A DNA stretch of 64,000 bases. Origin: an uncultured Barnesiella sp. (GTDB lineage Bacteria > Bacteroidota > Bacteroidia > Bacteroidales > Barnesiellaceae). The notes under the pieces were generated by a model that saw only the letters and a list, made by a program, of their open reading frames with translations, did no database searches and had not been told where the DNA came from. Within the stretch, counting starts at the first letter, position 1; each line of letters opens with the position of its first letter. The stretch covers positions 1 through 64,000 of the forward strand of contig CALUJQ010000013.1 in the NCBI GenBank assembly GCA_944320995.1, given 5' to 3'. The position numbers and the translations under genes are program-made. This document shows positions 1 to 8,828 of the stretch, piece after piece.

Positions 1-353
1 AGGTCTTTGCCCGGCTCAATCTCCTTCAACTCCATGAAGAACATGCGGTCGGTCATGTAGTCGAATACGAAAACCAATCGTTGCCCTTCGTCTTCGATAA
101 GGTCGCTCAACCGTGTCGAAGCCATAATCCAAGTATCTTCGTCGGAGTCTTTCCCCATGTCCATGAGCGTAATTTCGGTTTTTTTCTCCCAATCGTCGTC
201 ACAAATGAAGAAAGAGGTCATTTGGTCTTTGGTGAAGCCCACAGAGTCGAGTATGGCATCGTGCAGATCGAGGAATGTGGCATCGGAGTCTATGCGGATT
301 TCCCGTCTGAAATTGTCAACTTCGTCCGAAACAATTCTGAATTTATATATCAT
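1..353 (-). CDS. pRiA4b ORF-3-like protein (partial, C-terminus outside the window)
   Basis: Reading the minus strand from the ATG at 351-353 gives an open frame that runs off the left edge, so about 117 N-terminal residues are visible. The protein begins MIYKFRIVSDEVDNF and has the pattern of the plasmid pRiA4b ORF-3-like family: a beta strand, then a 'FLDLHDAILDSVGF' helix, 'FFICDDDW' and later acidic segments such as 'LIEDEGQRLVFVFDYM'. The family is small, acidic and widespread in Bacteroidetes; its role is unknown. Codon use matches the neighbouring host genes. The plus-strand frames over this stretch are shadows. The family call is from memory of its motifs. Confidence 0.75.
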   Translation of the reverse strand, partial: MIYKFRIVSDEVDNFRREIRIDSDATFLDLHDAILDSVGFTKDQMTSFFICDDDWEKKTEITLMDMGKDSDEDTWIMASTRLSDLIEDEGQRLVFVFDYMTDRMFFMELKEIEPGKD

Positions 354-524
354 GATGTTTTTGTAATTAAGTTCGTTTTTTGGATATGTAAAAGTAGTAA
401 AAAACTTTCGCTTACCAAATAATGAATATAAAAATTAGGGGGGATAATTGTATTTCTGCGGGGTGTAGCTGTTATGCATAGGTTTTTTGTGCCGATAGTG
501 GGAAACCCATTCGGTTTAAAAGAG

Positions 525-677
525 GCAAGGCATATCTTATTGATATGCCTTGCGATTGATATTCAGGGAATAGAGCCGCCGATTAGAAGCACCAGCCTAC
601 GCGTAACGACGGGGTGGCATGGAATCCGAACGTGTGAAACTTCTGTCGGCGGCTTCTCCTCCGGGAGAATAACTCAA
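525..677 (-). ncRNA. candidate structured small RNA with its own terminator (6S-like possibility)
   Basis: Read on the minus strand, 677-525 folds as one long rod. The outer helix is 677-667 with 564-556 (two-base bulge). An asymmetric bubble follows. A perfect 8-bp GC-rich helix pairs 653-646 with 582-575 and continues into a 5-bp AGAAG/CTTCT helix (644-640 with 589-585). A perfect 12-bp hairpin at 553-525 is then followed by CTCTTTT, like an intrinsic terminator. A rod with a central bubble and a terminator recalls 6S RNA, but I see no diagnostic sequence, so the family is open. No convincing protein frame covers it. It could also be a riboswitch-like leader fragment. Confidence 0.4.
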
Positions 678-871
678 TTCATTTTTAGCTTTTCCTACTC
701 TTTTATTGGTTTTCGGAGTGTTCAATAAAGTCATTTAATTTTATCCTAAATGAATAGCTATTCGGAGGGCGATACATATCTGTTTTTTTGAGGTATGACA
801 TGCCCGGAAAACGAATAGGCCGATTCTTTTAATTGAACCGGCCTATTCGTTGTGTATGGCATTGGAGGGAA

Positions 872-1648
872 TTATAGATACCCTTTGATGATACCGCGTT
901 TGGAGTTACGCACAAACATGACGATTTCGTCGCGCTCTTTGGTTGCCGGCAGTTCGGCCTCGATACGTTCGAGGGCATCGCTGTTGTTCATGTCGGAAAG
1001 ATAGAGGTAACGATAGATCTCTTGTATGTTGCAGATGGTTTCGTTGCTGAAATTGCGGCGACGCAGCCCGATGGAGTTGATTCCGGCATAGGATATGGGG
1101 TTGCGGCCGGCTTTGATATAAGGAGGAATATCTTTGTTGATGTGCGATCCCCCTTGTACCATGACGTGAGCGCCGATGTGGGTGAACTGGTGTATGAGGC
1201 TTCCACCGCCGATGACGGCATAGTTGTCGATCACCACTTCGCCGGCGACTTGGGTGGCATTGGAGATGATGATGTTGTCGCCAATGATACAGTCGTGGGC
1301 GATGTGCGAATAGGCCATGATCAAGCAGTTGCTCCCTACGATGGTTTTCCCTTTGGCTGCGGTACCCCGGTTTACGGTGACACACTCGCGCAACGTGGTG
1401 TTGTCGCCTATCTCTACGGTTGTCTCTTCTCCTTGGAATTTCAGGTCTTGGGGAATGGCCGAGATGACCGCTCCCGGGAATATCTTGCAATTTTTACCAA
1501 TACGGGCCCCTTCGAGAATAGTCACGTTTGAGCCTATGTGGGTTCCCTCCCCGATAACAACGTTTTTGTCGATAGTTACAAATGGTTCTATGACTACGTT
1601 GTTGGCAATTTTTGCATCGGGGTGGACGTATGCTAACGGTTGTTTCAT
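872..1648 (-). CDS. lpxA: UDP-N-acetylglucosamine O-acyltransferase
   Basis: First enzyme of lipid A synthesis: transfers a 3-hydroxyacyl chain from ACP to the 3-OH of UDP-GlcNAc in the cytoplasm. The 258-residue length is normal. It shows the left-handed beta-helix hexapeptide pattern (repeats of [IV]G-x(4) such as 'VVIGEGTHIGSNVTILEGARIG'), followed by the LpxA landmarks 'VTVNRGT' and 'AHDCIIGDNIIISN', with the catalytic His in 'AYSHIAHDC'. The C-terminus is helical, as in the family. It lies 17 nt downstream of lpxC/fabZ in the same operon and strand. The order lpxD-lpxC/fabZ-lpxA is typical of Bacteroidetes. Confidence 0.97.
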   Translation of the reverse strand: MKQPLAYVHPDAKIANNVVIEPFVTIDKNVVIGEGTHIGSNVTILEGARIGKNCKIFPGAVISAIPQDLKFQGEETTVEIGDNTTLRECVTVNRGTAAKGKTIVGSNCLIMAYSHIAHDCIIGDNIIISNATQVAGEVVIDNYAVIGGGSLIHQFTHIGAHVMVQGGSHINKDIPPYIKAGRNPISYAGINSIGLRRRNFSNETICNIQEIYRYLYLSDMNNSDALERIEAELPATKERDEIVMFVRNSKRGIIKGYL

Positions 1649-1665
1649 TTATGTACGGTTTAAGT

Positions 1666-3048
1666 TTATTTATTCTTGATGATTTGAGCCATAAATTCGG
1701 CTTCGGTAACGATGCGTTCGCCGACAAAAGCATAGCCTTTCATATAGGCGCAACCCCGACGGACTTCGGTCATCAGTGACAGATGGAAAATGACGGTGTC
1801 GCCCGGTACGACTTTTTGCCGGAACTTCACGTTGTCTATTTTCATGAAATAGGTAGAATAACGTTCCGGTTCTTCGACCGTACCGAGAACCAGCAGCCCT
1901 CCGGTTTGAGCCATGGCTTCGACGAGAAGGACTCCGGGCATGACGGGTTCGCTGGGGAAGTGCCCTTGGAAGAACGGTTCGTTGCCCGATACATTCTTGA
2001 CGCCTACGATATGGCGCGTACCCATCTCGATGATTTTGTCCACCAGCAAGAAGGGATAGCGGTGGGGGAGCAATTGACGGATACGGTTAACATCCATGAT
2101 CGGCTCTTTGTTGGGATTGTAAGCCGGGCATTGAATGTCTTGGCGGCGAAGTTCCTTGCGGATAAGACGCGCAAATTGATTGTTGATTTTATGTCCCGGA
2201 CGAGTGGCGATGATACGGCCTTTGATAGGTTTACCCACCAATGCGATGTCGCCCAAGATGTCGAGCAGTTTGTGCCGTGCCGGTTCGTTTTCGAATTCGA
2301 GAGGTTTGTTGTTGATATAACCCAATTCGTCAACATGCTTGTGAGGCACGTTCAGCAGGTCGGCCAATCGGTCGAGCTCGGCTTGCGAGGTTTTTTGGTC
2401 ATAAATGACGATTGCATTGTCCAAGTCGCCACCTTTGATGAGGTTGTTTTTTACCAACGGTTCCACTTCTCTCACGAATACGAAAGTGCGGGCCCCGGCG
2501 ATCTCTTTTTTGAAATCGTGCAGGTCGTCGAGGCTGGCAAACTGGTTGCTCAAAATGGGCGAGTCGAATGAGATGAGCGTGTTGATGCTGAACTCGTCGT
2601 CGGGCAATACGACGATAGAAGAACCCGATGCTTCGTCGTGCAACTCGATTTTCGATTTGATGAGGTAATATTCCCGTTCGGCATTTTGCTCTTCGAGACC
2701 GCAATGCTCTATCTCTTCGGCGTATGTGATCGCGCTTCCGTCGAGGATAGGCATTTCGGGAGCATTGACCTGAATGAGGCAGTTGTCGATTTCAGCTGCG
2801 TATAAAGCGGCCATAGCGTGTTCGATGGTGCTTACTCTAACATCTCCGTCGGCAATGACTGTACCGCGGCTTGTTTCTACTACATTTTCGGCTAATGCAT
2901 CGATGACCGGTTGTCCTTCGAGATCGATACGCTGGATTTTATATCCATGATTTTCGGGAGCCGGCAGGAAAGTAGCCGTGATGTTCAATCCGGTGTGCAA
3001 TCCTTTTCCGCTAACCGAGAAACTGTTTTTTAGGGTTTTTTGTCTCAT
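1666..3048 (-). CDS. lpxC/fabZ: bifunctional UDP-3-O-acyl-N-acetylglucosamine deacetylase / 3-hydroxyacyl-ACP dehydratase
   Basis: One 460-residue protein joins two enzymes. Residues 1-about 305 are LpxC, the zinc deacetylase that commits UDP-acyl-GlcNAc to lipid A. Visible marks are 'SGKGLHTG' near the start, the zinc-site region 'STIEHAMAALYA', and 'HKLLDILGDIALVG' with the zinc/catalytic His-Asp pair. Residues about 315-460 are FabZ, which dehydrates 3-hydroxyacyl-ACP; it shows 'LLPHRYPFLLVDKI' and the hot-dog active-site stretch 'GHFPSEPVMPGVLLVEAMAQ'. The fusion is a known Bacteroidetes trait and couples acyl-ACP supply to lipid A demand. It lies between lpxD (4 nt upstream) and lpxA. 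Confidence 0.97.
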   Translation of the reverse strand: MRQKTLKNSFSVSGKGLHTGLNITATFLPAPENHGYKIQRIDLEGQPVIDALAENVVETSRGTVIADGDVRVSTIEHAMAALYAAEIDNCLIQVNAPEMPILDGSAITYAEEIEHCGLEEQNAEREYYLIKSKIELHDEASGSSIVVLPDDEFSINTLISFDSPILSNQFASLDDLHDFKKEIAGARTFVFVREVEPLVKNNLIKGGDLDNAIVIYDQKTSQAELDRLADLLNVPHKHVDELGYINNKPLEFENEPARHKLLDILGDIALVGKPIKGRIIATRPGHKINNQFARLIRKELRRQDIQCPAYNPNKEPIMDVNRIRQLLPHRYPFLLVDKIIEMGTRHIVGVKNVSGNEPFFQGHFPSEPVMPGVLLVEAMAQTGGLLVLGTVEEPERYSTYFMKIDNVKFRQKVVPGDTVIFHLSLMTEVRRGCAYMKGYAFVGERIVTEAEFMAQIIKNK

Positions 3049-3052
3049 CGAT

Positions 3053-4105
3053 TTATAGTTTATTGTTTTTCAATTGTTCTTTCAACGATTCTACCTCTTT
3101 TTCGAGTTCTTTTACCGTGCGGGCGAGGTCGGGAAGCCGTTTGATGTAAACGACTTGTCGGGCAAACTCTTTGGAGGGTACGGCGGGATAGCCCATGATG
3201 ACGGCATCGTCGTCTACATGGTTGGGGATTCCCGATTGTGCTCCCACTTGGATACGGTTGCCCAATTTGATATGCCCGGCAACGCCCACTTGCCCGCCTA
3301 TCATGGAGTGGCTTCCTACTTTTGCCGAGCCGGCGATTCCCGCTTGAGCGGCGATTACGGTATGTTCTCCCACCTCTACATTGTGGGCGATTTGTATCAA
3401 ATTGTCGAGTTTAACTCCTTTGTGGACGATGGTAGAACCCATAGTGGCCCGGTCGATAGTGGTGTTGGCACCCACTTCGACATCGTCTTCGAGAACGACG
3501 TTGCCTATTTGGGCGATTTTTGCATATTCGCCGTTGGCTTGCGGGGCAAATCCGAATCCGTCGGCACCAATCACCACTCCTGCGTGAAGCGTGCAATTAT
3601 TGCCGATCACACAACTATGATAAATTTTTACGCCGGCAAAAATAGTTACATTGTCGCCGATGACCACATCGTTGCCGATATAGGCCTGAGGATATATTTT
3701 TACATTTTTTCCTAATTTCACCCGTTCGCCGATATAGGCAAACGCTCCCAGATAGATGTCGTCGGGGAGGGTAACCGACGAGGCTACGTAGTTGGGTTGC
3801 TCGATCCCTTGTTTGGCTGTGAGGGCTTCGTTTACTAAATTGAGTAGCGTGGCCAAACATGCATAAGGGTCATCGACCTTGATCAAGGTAGCTTCGATGT
3901 GATGTTCCGGTTCGAAATCTTTATGAACCAAAACAATGCTGGCTTGGGTCTGATAAATATAATGTGTATATTTGGGATTGGCCAAGAATGTGAGAGTGCC
4001 GGGTGTCCCTTCTTCTATTTTAGACAGGTTGCTGACTTCTACCGAGGGGTTTCCAACCAACTCTCCATGCAGGAAAGCTGCTATTTGTTGTGCTGAGAAT
4101 TTCAT
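3053..4105 (-). CDS. lpxD: UDP-3-O-(3-hydroxyacyl)glucosamine N-acyltransferase
   Basis: Third step of lipid A synthesis: N-acylates UDP-3-O-acyl-glucosamine. The N-terminal uridine-binding domain (about residues 1-95) is followed by many hexapeptide repeats of the left-handed beta-helix. Typical LpxD landmarks are '[18 protein letters not shown]', '[12 protein letters not shown]' and '[22 protein letters not shown]' with the catalytic His. The C-terminal helix ends '[10 protein letters not shown]'. I chose the ATG at 4105 ([12 protein letters not shown]) because family members start exactly there; an in-frame ATG five codons upstream (4120) is possible. First gene of the lpxD-lpxC/fabZ-lpxA operon. 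Confidence 0.96.
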   Translation of the reverse strand: MKFSAQQIAAFLHGELVGNPSVEVSNLSKIEEGTPGTLTFLANPKYTHYIYQTQASIVLVHKDFEPEHHIEATLIKVDDPYACLATLLNLVNEALTAKQGIEQPNYVASSVTLPDDIYLGAFAYIGERVKLGKNVKIYPQAYIGNDVVIGDNVTIFAGVKIYHSCVIGNNCTLHAGVVIGADGFGFAPQANGEYAKIAQIGNVVLEDDVEVGANTTIDRATMGSTIVHKGVKLDNLIQIAHNVEVGEHTVIAAQAGIAGSAKVGSHSMIGGQVGVAGHIKLGNRIQVGAQSGIPNHVDDDAVIMGYPAVPSKEFARQVVYIKRLPDLARTVKELEKEVESLKEQLKNNKL

Positions 4106-4475
4106 GTTGTTCTCTGTCAATTAGAATTTACAATCGGCAAATTTCGTAATTTTTTTCAAATTCTTGATAATAACCGACCGATTTTTCCATCTCTCCCGGC
4201 TTTATTTTGGGAGTCCTGTTTCTATTTGTTTGATTATTGTATTGTTATGACTTGTTTATCAATGGTTTGTGAATTCTTTTGGCAAAAGTGGGACATCGAA
4301 TTTTTTGGGAAATGGAGCATGATTTTTTCTTTGAAGCAGATATTTTTTTTAAGCAAAAAATGATTTTCATTCAGATATTTATGTTACCTTTGCCCCCTGA
4401 ATTTTCGAGCTGCTCCATGAGCGTATATATCTCGGGGTAGCAATAGTTTATAACAAAATAGATTCAGCATAAACT
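4106..4475. other. divergent intergenic region between lpxD and spt
   Basis: AT-rich spacer between the divergent lpxD and spt genes. It holds the spt promoter (listed separately) and must hold the lpx operon promoter on the other strand, which I could not place with confidence. No open frame with coding character is seen. Confidence 0.6.
4364..4392 (+). promoter_or_regulatory. Bacteroidetes-type promoter for spt
   Basis: TACCTTTG at 4385-4392 fits the Bacteroidetes -7 element TAnnTTTG, and a TTTTC at 4364 lies at the right distance for the -33 element. It leaves an 83-nt leader before the ATG. Confidence 0.6.
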
Positions 4476-5663
4476 ATGAAATTGATGCAAGAAAAGCTGT
4501 CGAAGTATGATGCTCCGCAGAAAGCTAAGGCTTTGGGGGTTTATCCCTATTTCCGTAAGATTGAGAGTGATCAGGATACCGAAGTCTTAATTAATGGGAA
4601 AAAAGTTTTAATGTTCGGCTCGAACAGTTATTTAGGTCTTACCAATCACCCCAAAATCAAGGAAGCCGCCATTGCCGCTATTCGTAAATATGGTACGGGT
4701 TGTGCTGGTTCTCGATTCTTGAATGGGACATTGGATATTCATGAAGAGTTGGAACATCGGTTGGCCAAATTCGTGGGGAAAGAGGAGGCGATAATCTATT
4801 CTACCGGATTTCAAGTCAATTTGGGAGTGGTTTCTTGTGTGACCGGGCGTGGAGACTATATTTTATGGGACGAACTCGATCATGCCTCGATTATAGAAGG
4901 CCGTCGTTTGTCATTTTCTACACCGGTGAAATACCGTCATAACGATATGGTGTCGTTGGAGGAGCAGTTGCGTAATTGCGAGCCCGACAAGGTGAAATTG
5001 ATTGTGACCGACGGTGTTTTCTCCATGGAGGGCGATGTGGCCAATTTGCCCGAAATCGTTCGTTTAGCCAAACAATACAATGCCGCTGTCATGGTAGATG
5101 AGGCTCACGGTATCGGTGTCTTCGGCCGTAATGGTCGAGGTACTTGCGACCACTTTGGGGTTGCTGAAGATGTTGACTTGATTATGGGAACATTCAGTAA
5201 GTCGTTCGCTTCGTTGGGTGGTTTTATCGCTACCGACAAGGCAACTGCGAATTATTTGCGTCATAACTCCCGTTCCTATATTTTCAGTGCAAGTATCACA
5301 CCGGCTTCGACGGCTGCGGTAGGTGCGGCTCTCGATATTATGGAGAGCGAGCCTGAGCGTATCGCCAACTTGTGGGACGTGACAAATTATGCGTTGGAAG
5401 GCTTCCGTCGCATTGGATGCGAGATAGGAAACACTTGCACGCCTATTATTCCGCTGTTTATTCGTGACAACGAGAAGACTTTCCGGGTAACCCGTGATCT
5501 TTTTGACGAGGGTATTTTTGTCAATCCTGTGGTTGCTCCGGCGGTGGCACCCAAAGATACATTGATACGTTTCTCGTTGATGGCTACGCATACACGCTCC
5601 CAAGTAGATATTGCTCTTGAAAAGATCGAAAAATGTTTCAAACGTTTGGAAATTATTAAATAA
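4476..5663 (+). CDS. spt: serine palmitoyltransferase (PLP-dependent alpha-oxoamine synthase)
   Basis: Condenses serine with a long-chain acyl-CoA to give 3-ketosphinganine, the first step of the sphingolipids that Bacteroidales are known for. At 395 residues it has the alpha-oxoamine synthase layout: 'FGSNSYLGL' near residue 47, 'GTGCAGSRFLNGT' at 73-85, 'DELDHASII' with the PLP-stacking His at 136, 'VDEAHGIGVFG' at 207-217, and the PLP Schiff-base lysine K242 in 'GTFSKSFASLGG'. The N-terminus 'LMQEKLSKYD' resembles Bacteroides SPT more than KBL or BioF. A KBL or BioF role cannot be excluded from sequence alone. Monocistronic, with its own promoter and a terminator at 5687-5721. Confidence 0.88.
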   Translation: MKLMQEKLSKYDAPQKAKALGVYPYFRKIESDQDTEVLINGKKVLMFGSNSYLGLTNHPKIKEAAIAAIRKYGTGCAGSRFLNGTLDIHEELEHRLAKFVGKEEAIIYSTGFQVNLGVVSCVTGRGDYILWDELDHASIIEGRRLSFSTPVKYRHNDMVSLEEQLRNCEPDKVKLIVTDGVFSMEGDVANLPEIVRLAKQYNAAVMVDEAHGIGVFGRNGRGTCDHFGVAEDVDLIMGTFSKSFASLGGFIATDKATANYLRHNSRSYIFSASITPASTAAVGAALDIMESEPERIANLWDVTNYALEGFRRIGCEIGNTCTPIIPLFIRDNEKTFRVTRDLFDEGIFVNPVVAPAVAPKDTLIRFSLMATHTRSQVDIALEKIEKCFKRLEIIK

Positions 5664-5686
5664 GCAATTTGAAATAGGTTGTTTGA

Positions 5687-5721
5687 TGAGGGTGTCTCTG
5701 CAAGATTCACCCTCATTTTTT
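5687..5721 (+). terminator. intrinsic terminator of spt
   Basis: TGAGGGTG (5687-5694) pairs with CACCCTCA (5708-5715) and is followed by six T residues. Confidence 0.8.
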
Positions 5722-5758
5722 ATGTAGGGATAGATGTCTCGGCCATTGGACAGGCAGG

Positions 5759-5801
5759 AAAAATATAACCCGCTCCGGTTATTACGGAGCGGGTTATATT
5801 T
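5759..5801. terminator. symmetrical hairpin between spt and the PepSY-like gene
   Basis: A long perfect inverted repeat (arms about 18 nt, core ACCCGCTCCG / CGGAGCGGGT) with A-rich and T-rich flanks on both sides. It can act in both directions and lies just past the stop of the minus-strand PepSY-like gene. Confidence 0.75.
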
Positions 5802-5823
5802 TATAGGCAAATGATTGCTAAAA

Positions 5824-6264
5824 TCAGTCGTCGATGTCGATCAAGTTGAAATTGAGATCAAAGGTCAATTCCAGCCCGTTGGTGAGTTTTGCTTCGTAAT
5901 CGCGTTTGTCACGTTCGATTTTGACGATTTGGATGTCGGGATAGTTTTGCGATACATATTGTGCGATTTGAGCGGGAATGACTTTTGCCGGTACGGTAGA
6001 ATATTTGCAATCGACCTCTTTCCATTCGCCGTCTTTTTTAAATTCCAGTTTGGTACTGTTGGTGAAAACCACTTCGTAGGTAGTTTCCAAGAAATCGCGT
6101 TCGAGCTTGGCAAAAGCTACTTTCTCTTTTGGGAAATGGGCCTTTATGAATTGTTGGGCCTTTTGGGGCAGTTGGTTTACAGCAATCGGTTTGTCATTGT
6201 CGGCACAAGCGGTGGTGATACCAAAAGCCATCAAAATCGCGGTGAGAATCATTAATTTTTTCAT
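5824..6264 (-). CDS. periplasmic PepSY-like (BLIP-like) protein
   Basis: A 146-residue exported protein. The start at 6264 gives a clear signal peptide (MKKLMILTAILMAFGITTACA), whose last residues could also fit a lipoprotein or a normal cleavage site. The mature part holds a repeat typical of the Bacteroidetes PepSY-like family: 'LPQKAQQFIKAHFPKEKVA' followed later by 'IPAQIAQYVSQNYPDIQIV', each followed by a beta meander with 'YEVVFTNSTKLEF' and 'YEAKLTNGLELTF'. These proteins often sit beside two-component systems, as here (histidine kinase and response regulator upstream on the same strand), which suggests a sensing or accessory periplasmic role. Start codons further upstream would remove the signal peptide. 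Confidence 0.82.
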   Translation of the reverse strand: MKKLMILTAILMAFGITTACADNDKPIAVNQLPQKAQQFIKAHFPKEKVAFAKLERDFLETTYEVVFTNSTKLEFKKDGEWKEVDCKYSTVPAKVIPAQIAQYVSQNYPDIQIVKIERDKRDYEAKLTNGLELTFDLNFNLIDIDD

Positions 6265-6386
6265 AACATTCAAAATTTTATTTGTGATACATTGTTTTAA
6301 TTTGATGATACAAAGATTAAATCCAATTTTGAAATGAATTTGAAATTTCGCGATATTCTTCAAAAAAAATCATTTTTTTTGAGGAA

Positions 6387-7658
6387 CTACCGCCAATCGA
6401 TGTAAAAACAATGTTTTTTCTCCTCGAAGCGATAGTCGATATACAAGTCGTAATAGCGGCATACGGCTTTTACCAAAGCCAATCCCAGCCCGGTAGATCC
6501 CTCTTTCTTGTTGCCTTGATAGAACCGGTCGAATATGTGGTCGGCATCGAGCGGGGTGTCGCCATCGTTGGCAATTTTGAGTGTGCGGCCGATGATCGAA
6601 ACCTCGATGTGAGCGTTGGGAGAGGAGTGGACGTAGGCATTTTTGAGCAGATTCGATATGAGGGTCGAGGCCAGCGAGTCGTTCATCGAGACGATAAAAG
6701 ATTCGGGCAGGCGGGTCGAGCTGGAGATGTTGCGTGAAGCGTATATTTCATTGTATAGCTCTATTTGTTCGCGTATGATGAGGCAAATATCAATCTCGCT
6801 GTTCTCGGGGAATTGCCCGTTCTCGATTTTGGTGAGCAACAGCAGTGTCTTGTTCAACCGTACAATGTGCCCTAACGAGCGTTGCATTTTGAACAACTCT
6901 TCTATCTGCTTCTCGTTCAATTCGGTATTGTCGAGCAACCATTCGATGCGGTTGCCCAGTATGGCCAACGGCGTTTGCAATTCGTGCGAGGCGTTTCCGA
7001 TAAATTGTTTTTGGCGTTCGAACAGTTCTTCGGCCCGGTTGGCTGCCTCTTGTGCGGCTACGTTGAGTTTGTGGAACTCGGTAATGTGGGTGTCGTCGGG
7101 GACAGGCGCATTGTGCTTGCCCGGAGTAAACCCGTCGAGCCACCGCAATAGTGCATACAGCGGTTGCATGCTGCGGTGGAATATCCATAAGGTAATACTT
7201 ATTATGGTTATGAGAAGGACAAAATAGAGCAGGATAATCCCAAACAAGATAGTCCTTATCAAATCGTCTTTCTCAAACGTCGGGATAGCCACCTTCAACT
7301 CGTAGTAATTGTCGTTGTCGTCGATAAAAATGGTCGAGAGTATGCGGGCAGGCTCGGTCTCTTCCTTTTCGGGGATATAAACCTCGGCGTCGTAATATTC
7401 GATGTGCGGTTTCGACAGAGCATACTCCTCGTCGATGGGAGTTATTGAATAACTGTTGTTGGTGCCGCTGTTCAATGGAGGAAGCTCCCGCCCGGCAAGC
7501 ATGCGAATGATGATCAATTCCGAATAATCCTCCAATGCGTCGTCGGCCTCATCGTTGATTTCATCAACAGTCATTAAATAGAACAGAGTCGCCCAAAGAG
7601 CCATGAGCGGAATCAAAACCAGCGACAGGCGCAGGGCAATGCGGGAGATAAGTTTCAT
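6387..7658 (-). CDS. sensor histidine kinase
   Basis: A 423-residue membrane kinase. A first transmembrane helix (about residues 10-30) is followed by a periplasmic sensor region of about 100 residues, a second helix (about 134-160), and a cytoplasmic linker. The H box 'NASHELQTPLAIL' carries the phosphorylated His225. The N box is 'SNLLKNAYVHS', the G1 box 'IANDGDTPLDADHIFDRFY', and the G2 box 'GSTGLGLALVKAV'. All catalytic elements look intact. It lies 9 nt after the response regulator, so the two form a standard pair. The layout resembles Bacteroides RprX-like kinases, but the signal is not evident. Confidence 0.93.
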   Translation of the reverse strand: MKLISRIALRLSLVLIPLMALWATLFYLMTVDEINDEADDALEDYSELIIIRMLAGRELPPLNSGTNNSYSITPIDEEYALSKPHIEYYDAEVYIPEKEETEPARILSTIFIDDNDNYYELKVAIPTFEKDDLIRTILFGIILLYFVLLITIISITLWIFHRSMQPLYALLRWLDGFTPGKHNAPVPDDTHITEFHKLNVAAQEAANRAEELFERQKQFIGNASHELQTPLAILGNRIEWLLDNTELNEKQIEELFKMQRSLGHIVRLNKTLLLLTKIENGQFPENSEIDICLIIREQIELYNEIYASRNISSSTRLPESFIVSMNDSLASTLISNLLKNAYVHSSPNAHIEVSIIGRTLKIANDGDTPLDADHIFDRFYQGNKKEGSTGLGLALVKAVCRYYDLYIDYRFEEKKHCFYIDWR

Positions 7659-7667
7659 GGTTGTAGA

Positions 7668-8351
7668 TTATTCGGTAGGGGGAATAAGTTTGTATCCAAA
7701 TCCGTAAACGGCTTTTATTTCGATATTGGCGCCGGCATCGACCAGTTTGCGGCGTAGATTTTTCATTTGGGCATATACGAATTGAAAGTTATCGGCCTGA
7801 TCGGCGTGGTCGCCCCATACAGCCTCGGCAAGAACCGATTTGTCAACCAAGTGGTTGGGGCGTTGCATGAAGTAAAGAAGTATGTCGAACTCTTTTTTTA
7901 ACAAGGGCAACTCCTTGTCGTTGACCCGCACGCGGGAACTCTCGGGTTCGAGCGAGACATTGCCCAATACCAACGCCATTTCTCCTCCGCTTTTGCCTCG
8001 ACGCAACACGCTTTTGATGCGGGCCAAAAGTTCGGCCGTATGGAATGGCTTGGGCAGATAGTCGTCGGCCCCCATATCCAACCCGAGGATTTTGTCGTCG
8101 AGGGAGTCGCGGGCCGAGATGATAATCACGTTTTCCCGCTTTCTCTGCTGTTTGAGGTGTTGTAACAGTTGCAACCCGTTACCGTCGGGCAACATAATAT
8201 CGAGCAGGATACAGTCGTAGTTGTATGCCGCAATTTTGGCATCGGCCTCGGCGTAGTTCGTTGCCGTCTCTACCACATAACGTTCCTGAGCCAGCGCCCG
8301 TTGCATAATCTCCCGCAACGAAGGCTCATCTTCTACAATCAATAGTTTCAT
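7668..8351 (-). CDS. OmpR/PhoB-family response regulator
   Basis: A 227-residue DNA-binding regulator. The receiver domain covers about residues 1-115, with the acidic pocket 'VEDEP', the phosphoacceptor Asp51 in 'CILLDIMLPDGNG', the Thr/Ser switch in 'VIIISARDSLDDK' and Lys in 'DYLPKPF'. A winged-helix domain (about 130-225) follows, with 'LLKKEFDILLYFMQRPN' and 'VYAQMKNLRRKL' as the recognition helix region. First gene of the regulator-kinase-PepSY operon on the minus strand. The targets are unknown. Confidence 0.94.
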   Translation of the reverse strand: MKLLIVEDEPSLREIMQRALAQERYVVETATNYAEADAKIAAYNYDCILLDIMLPDGNGLQLLQHLKQQRKRENVIIISARDSLDDKILGLDMGADDYLPKPFHTAELLARIKSVLRRGKSGGEMALVLGNVSLEPESSRVRVNDKELPLLKKEFDILLYFMQRPNHLVDKSVLAEAVWGDHADQADNFQFVYAQMKNLRRKLVDAGANIEIKAVYGFGYKLIPPTE

Positions 8352-8457
8352 GTTTCAAATTTATACATTAGATTTTGTAGAGAATCTAAAATAGGCAAAA
8401 AAATTAGACAAGAATCCTTCCATGAGAAACTGTGTGGGGACGGTCGTTGGCATAAAA

Positions 8458-8491
8458 AAAGAATCTGCACGGTTTACCATGCAGATTCTTT
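8458..8491. terminator. hairpin terminator downstream of rubredoxin
   Basis: AAAGAATCTGC (8458-8468) pairs perfectly with GCAGATTCTTT (8481-8491). On the minus strand it ends the rubredoxin gene. Confidence 0.75.
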
Positions 8492-8514
8492 AATATAAAA
8501 AGGTTCAAAAAGAA

Positions 8515-8679
8515 TTATTCAGAAACTTCTTCAAACGCATCTTTCCCGAGGCCGCAAACGGGGCAAACCCAATCTTCGGGAATATCCTCAAACGGTGTAC
8601 CGGGAGCTATGCCTCCTTCGGGATCGCCTACTGCCGGGTCGTAAACCCATTCACATGCTGTGCAAATGTACTTTTTCAT
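8515..8679 (-). CDS. rubredoxin
   Basis: A short gene of 54 codons. The protein [16 protein letters not shown]... has the two cysteine knuckles of rubredoxin, CTAC near residue 6 and CPVCG near residue 39, which together bind one iron. The '[15 protein letters not shown]' and '[14 protein letters not shown]' stretches are classic. It serves as a small electron carrier in the anaerobic cytoplasm, often for oxidative-stress enzymes. It has its own terminator and appears monocistronic. Confidence 0.96.
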   Translation of the reverse strand: MKKYICTACEWVYDPAVGDPEGGIAPGTPFEDIPEDWVCPVCGLGKDAFEEVSE

Positions 8680-8828
8680 AAGAATAATTTTTTAGTTCAA
8701 TAGATTTAGATATACCGTCGCAAATATATCGATTCTTTCCAAATATAAAAATATTCTTGTCGATATTGAAGTCTTGAACGGCCTTTCTTTTCTTATATTC
8801 TAACAGTCGTTTTTATTCATTTGTTCAT

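Noticed and set aside
604..611. GCGTAAC near the RNA candidate, equal to the copy 1 arm
   Set aside because: A 7-mer is expected several times by chance in 64 kb on two strands.
474..728. 84-codon plus-strand frame over the RNA candidate
   Set aside because: Composition not protein-like, and the stretch is better explained by RNA structure on the other strand.
1022..1531. Plus-strand frames opposite lpxA and lpxC/fabZ (for example 1022-1531 and 1783-2571)
   Set aside because: Long shadows of well-supported minus-strand genes, caused by codon bias; the encoded peptides have no family pattern.
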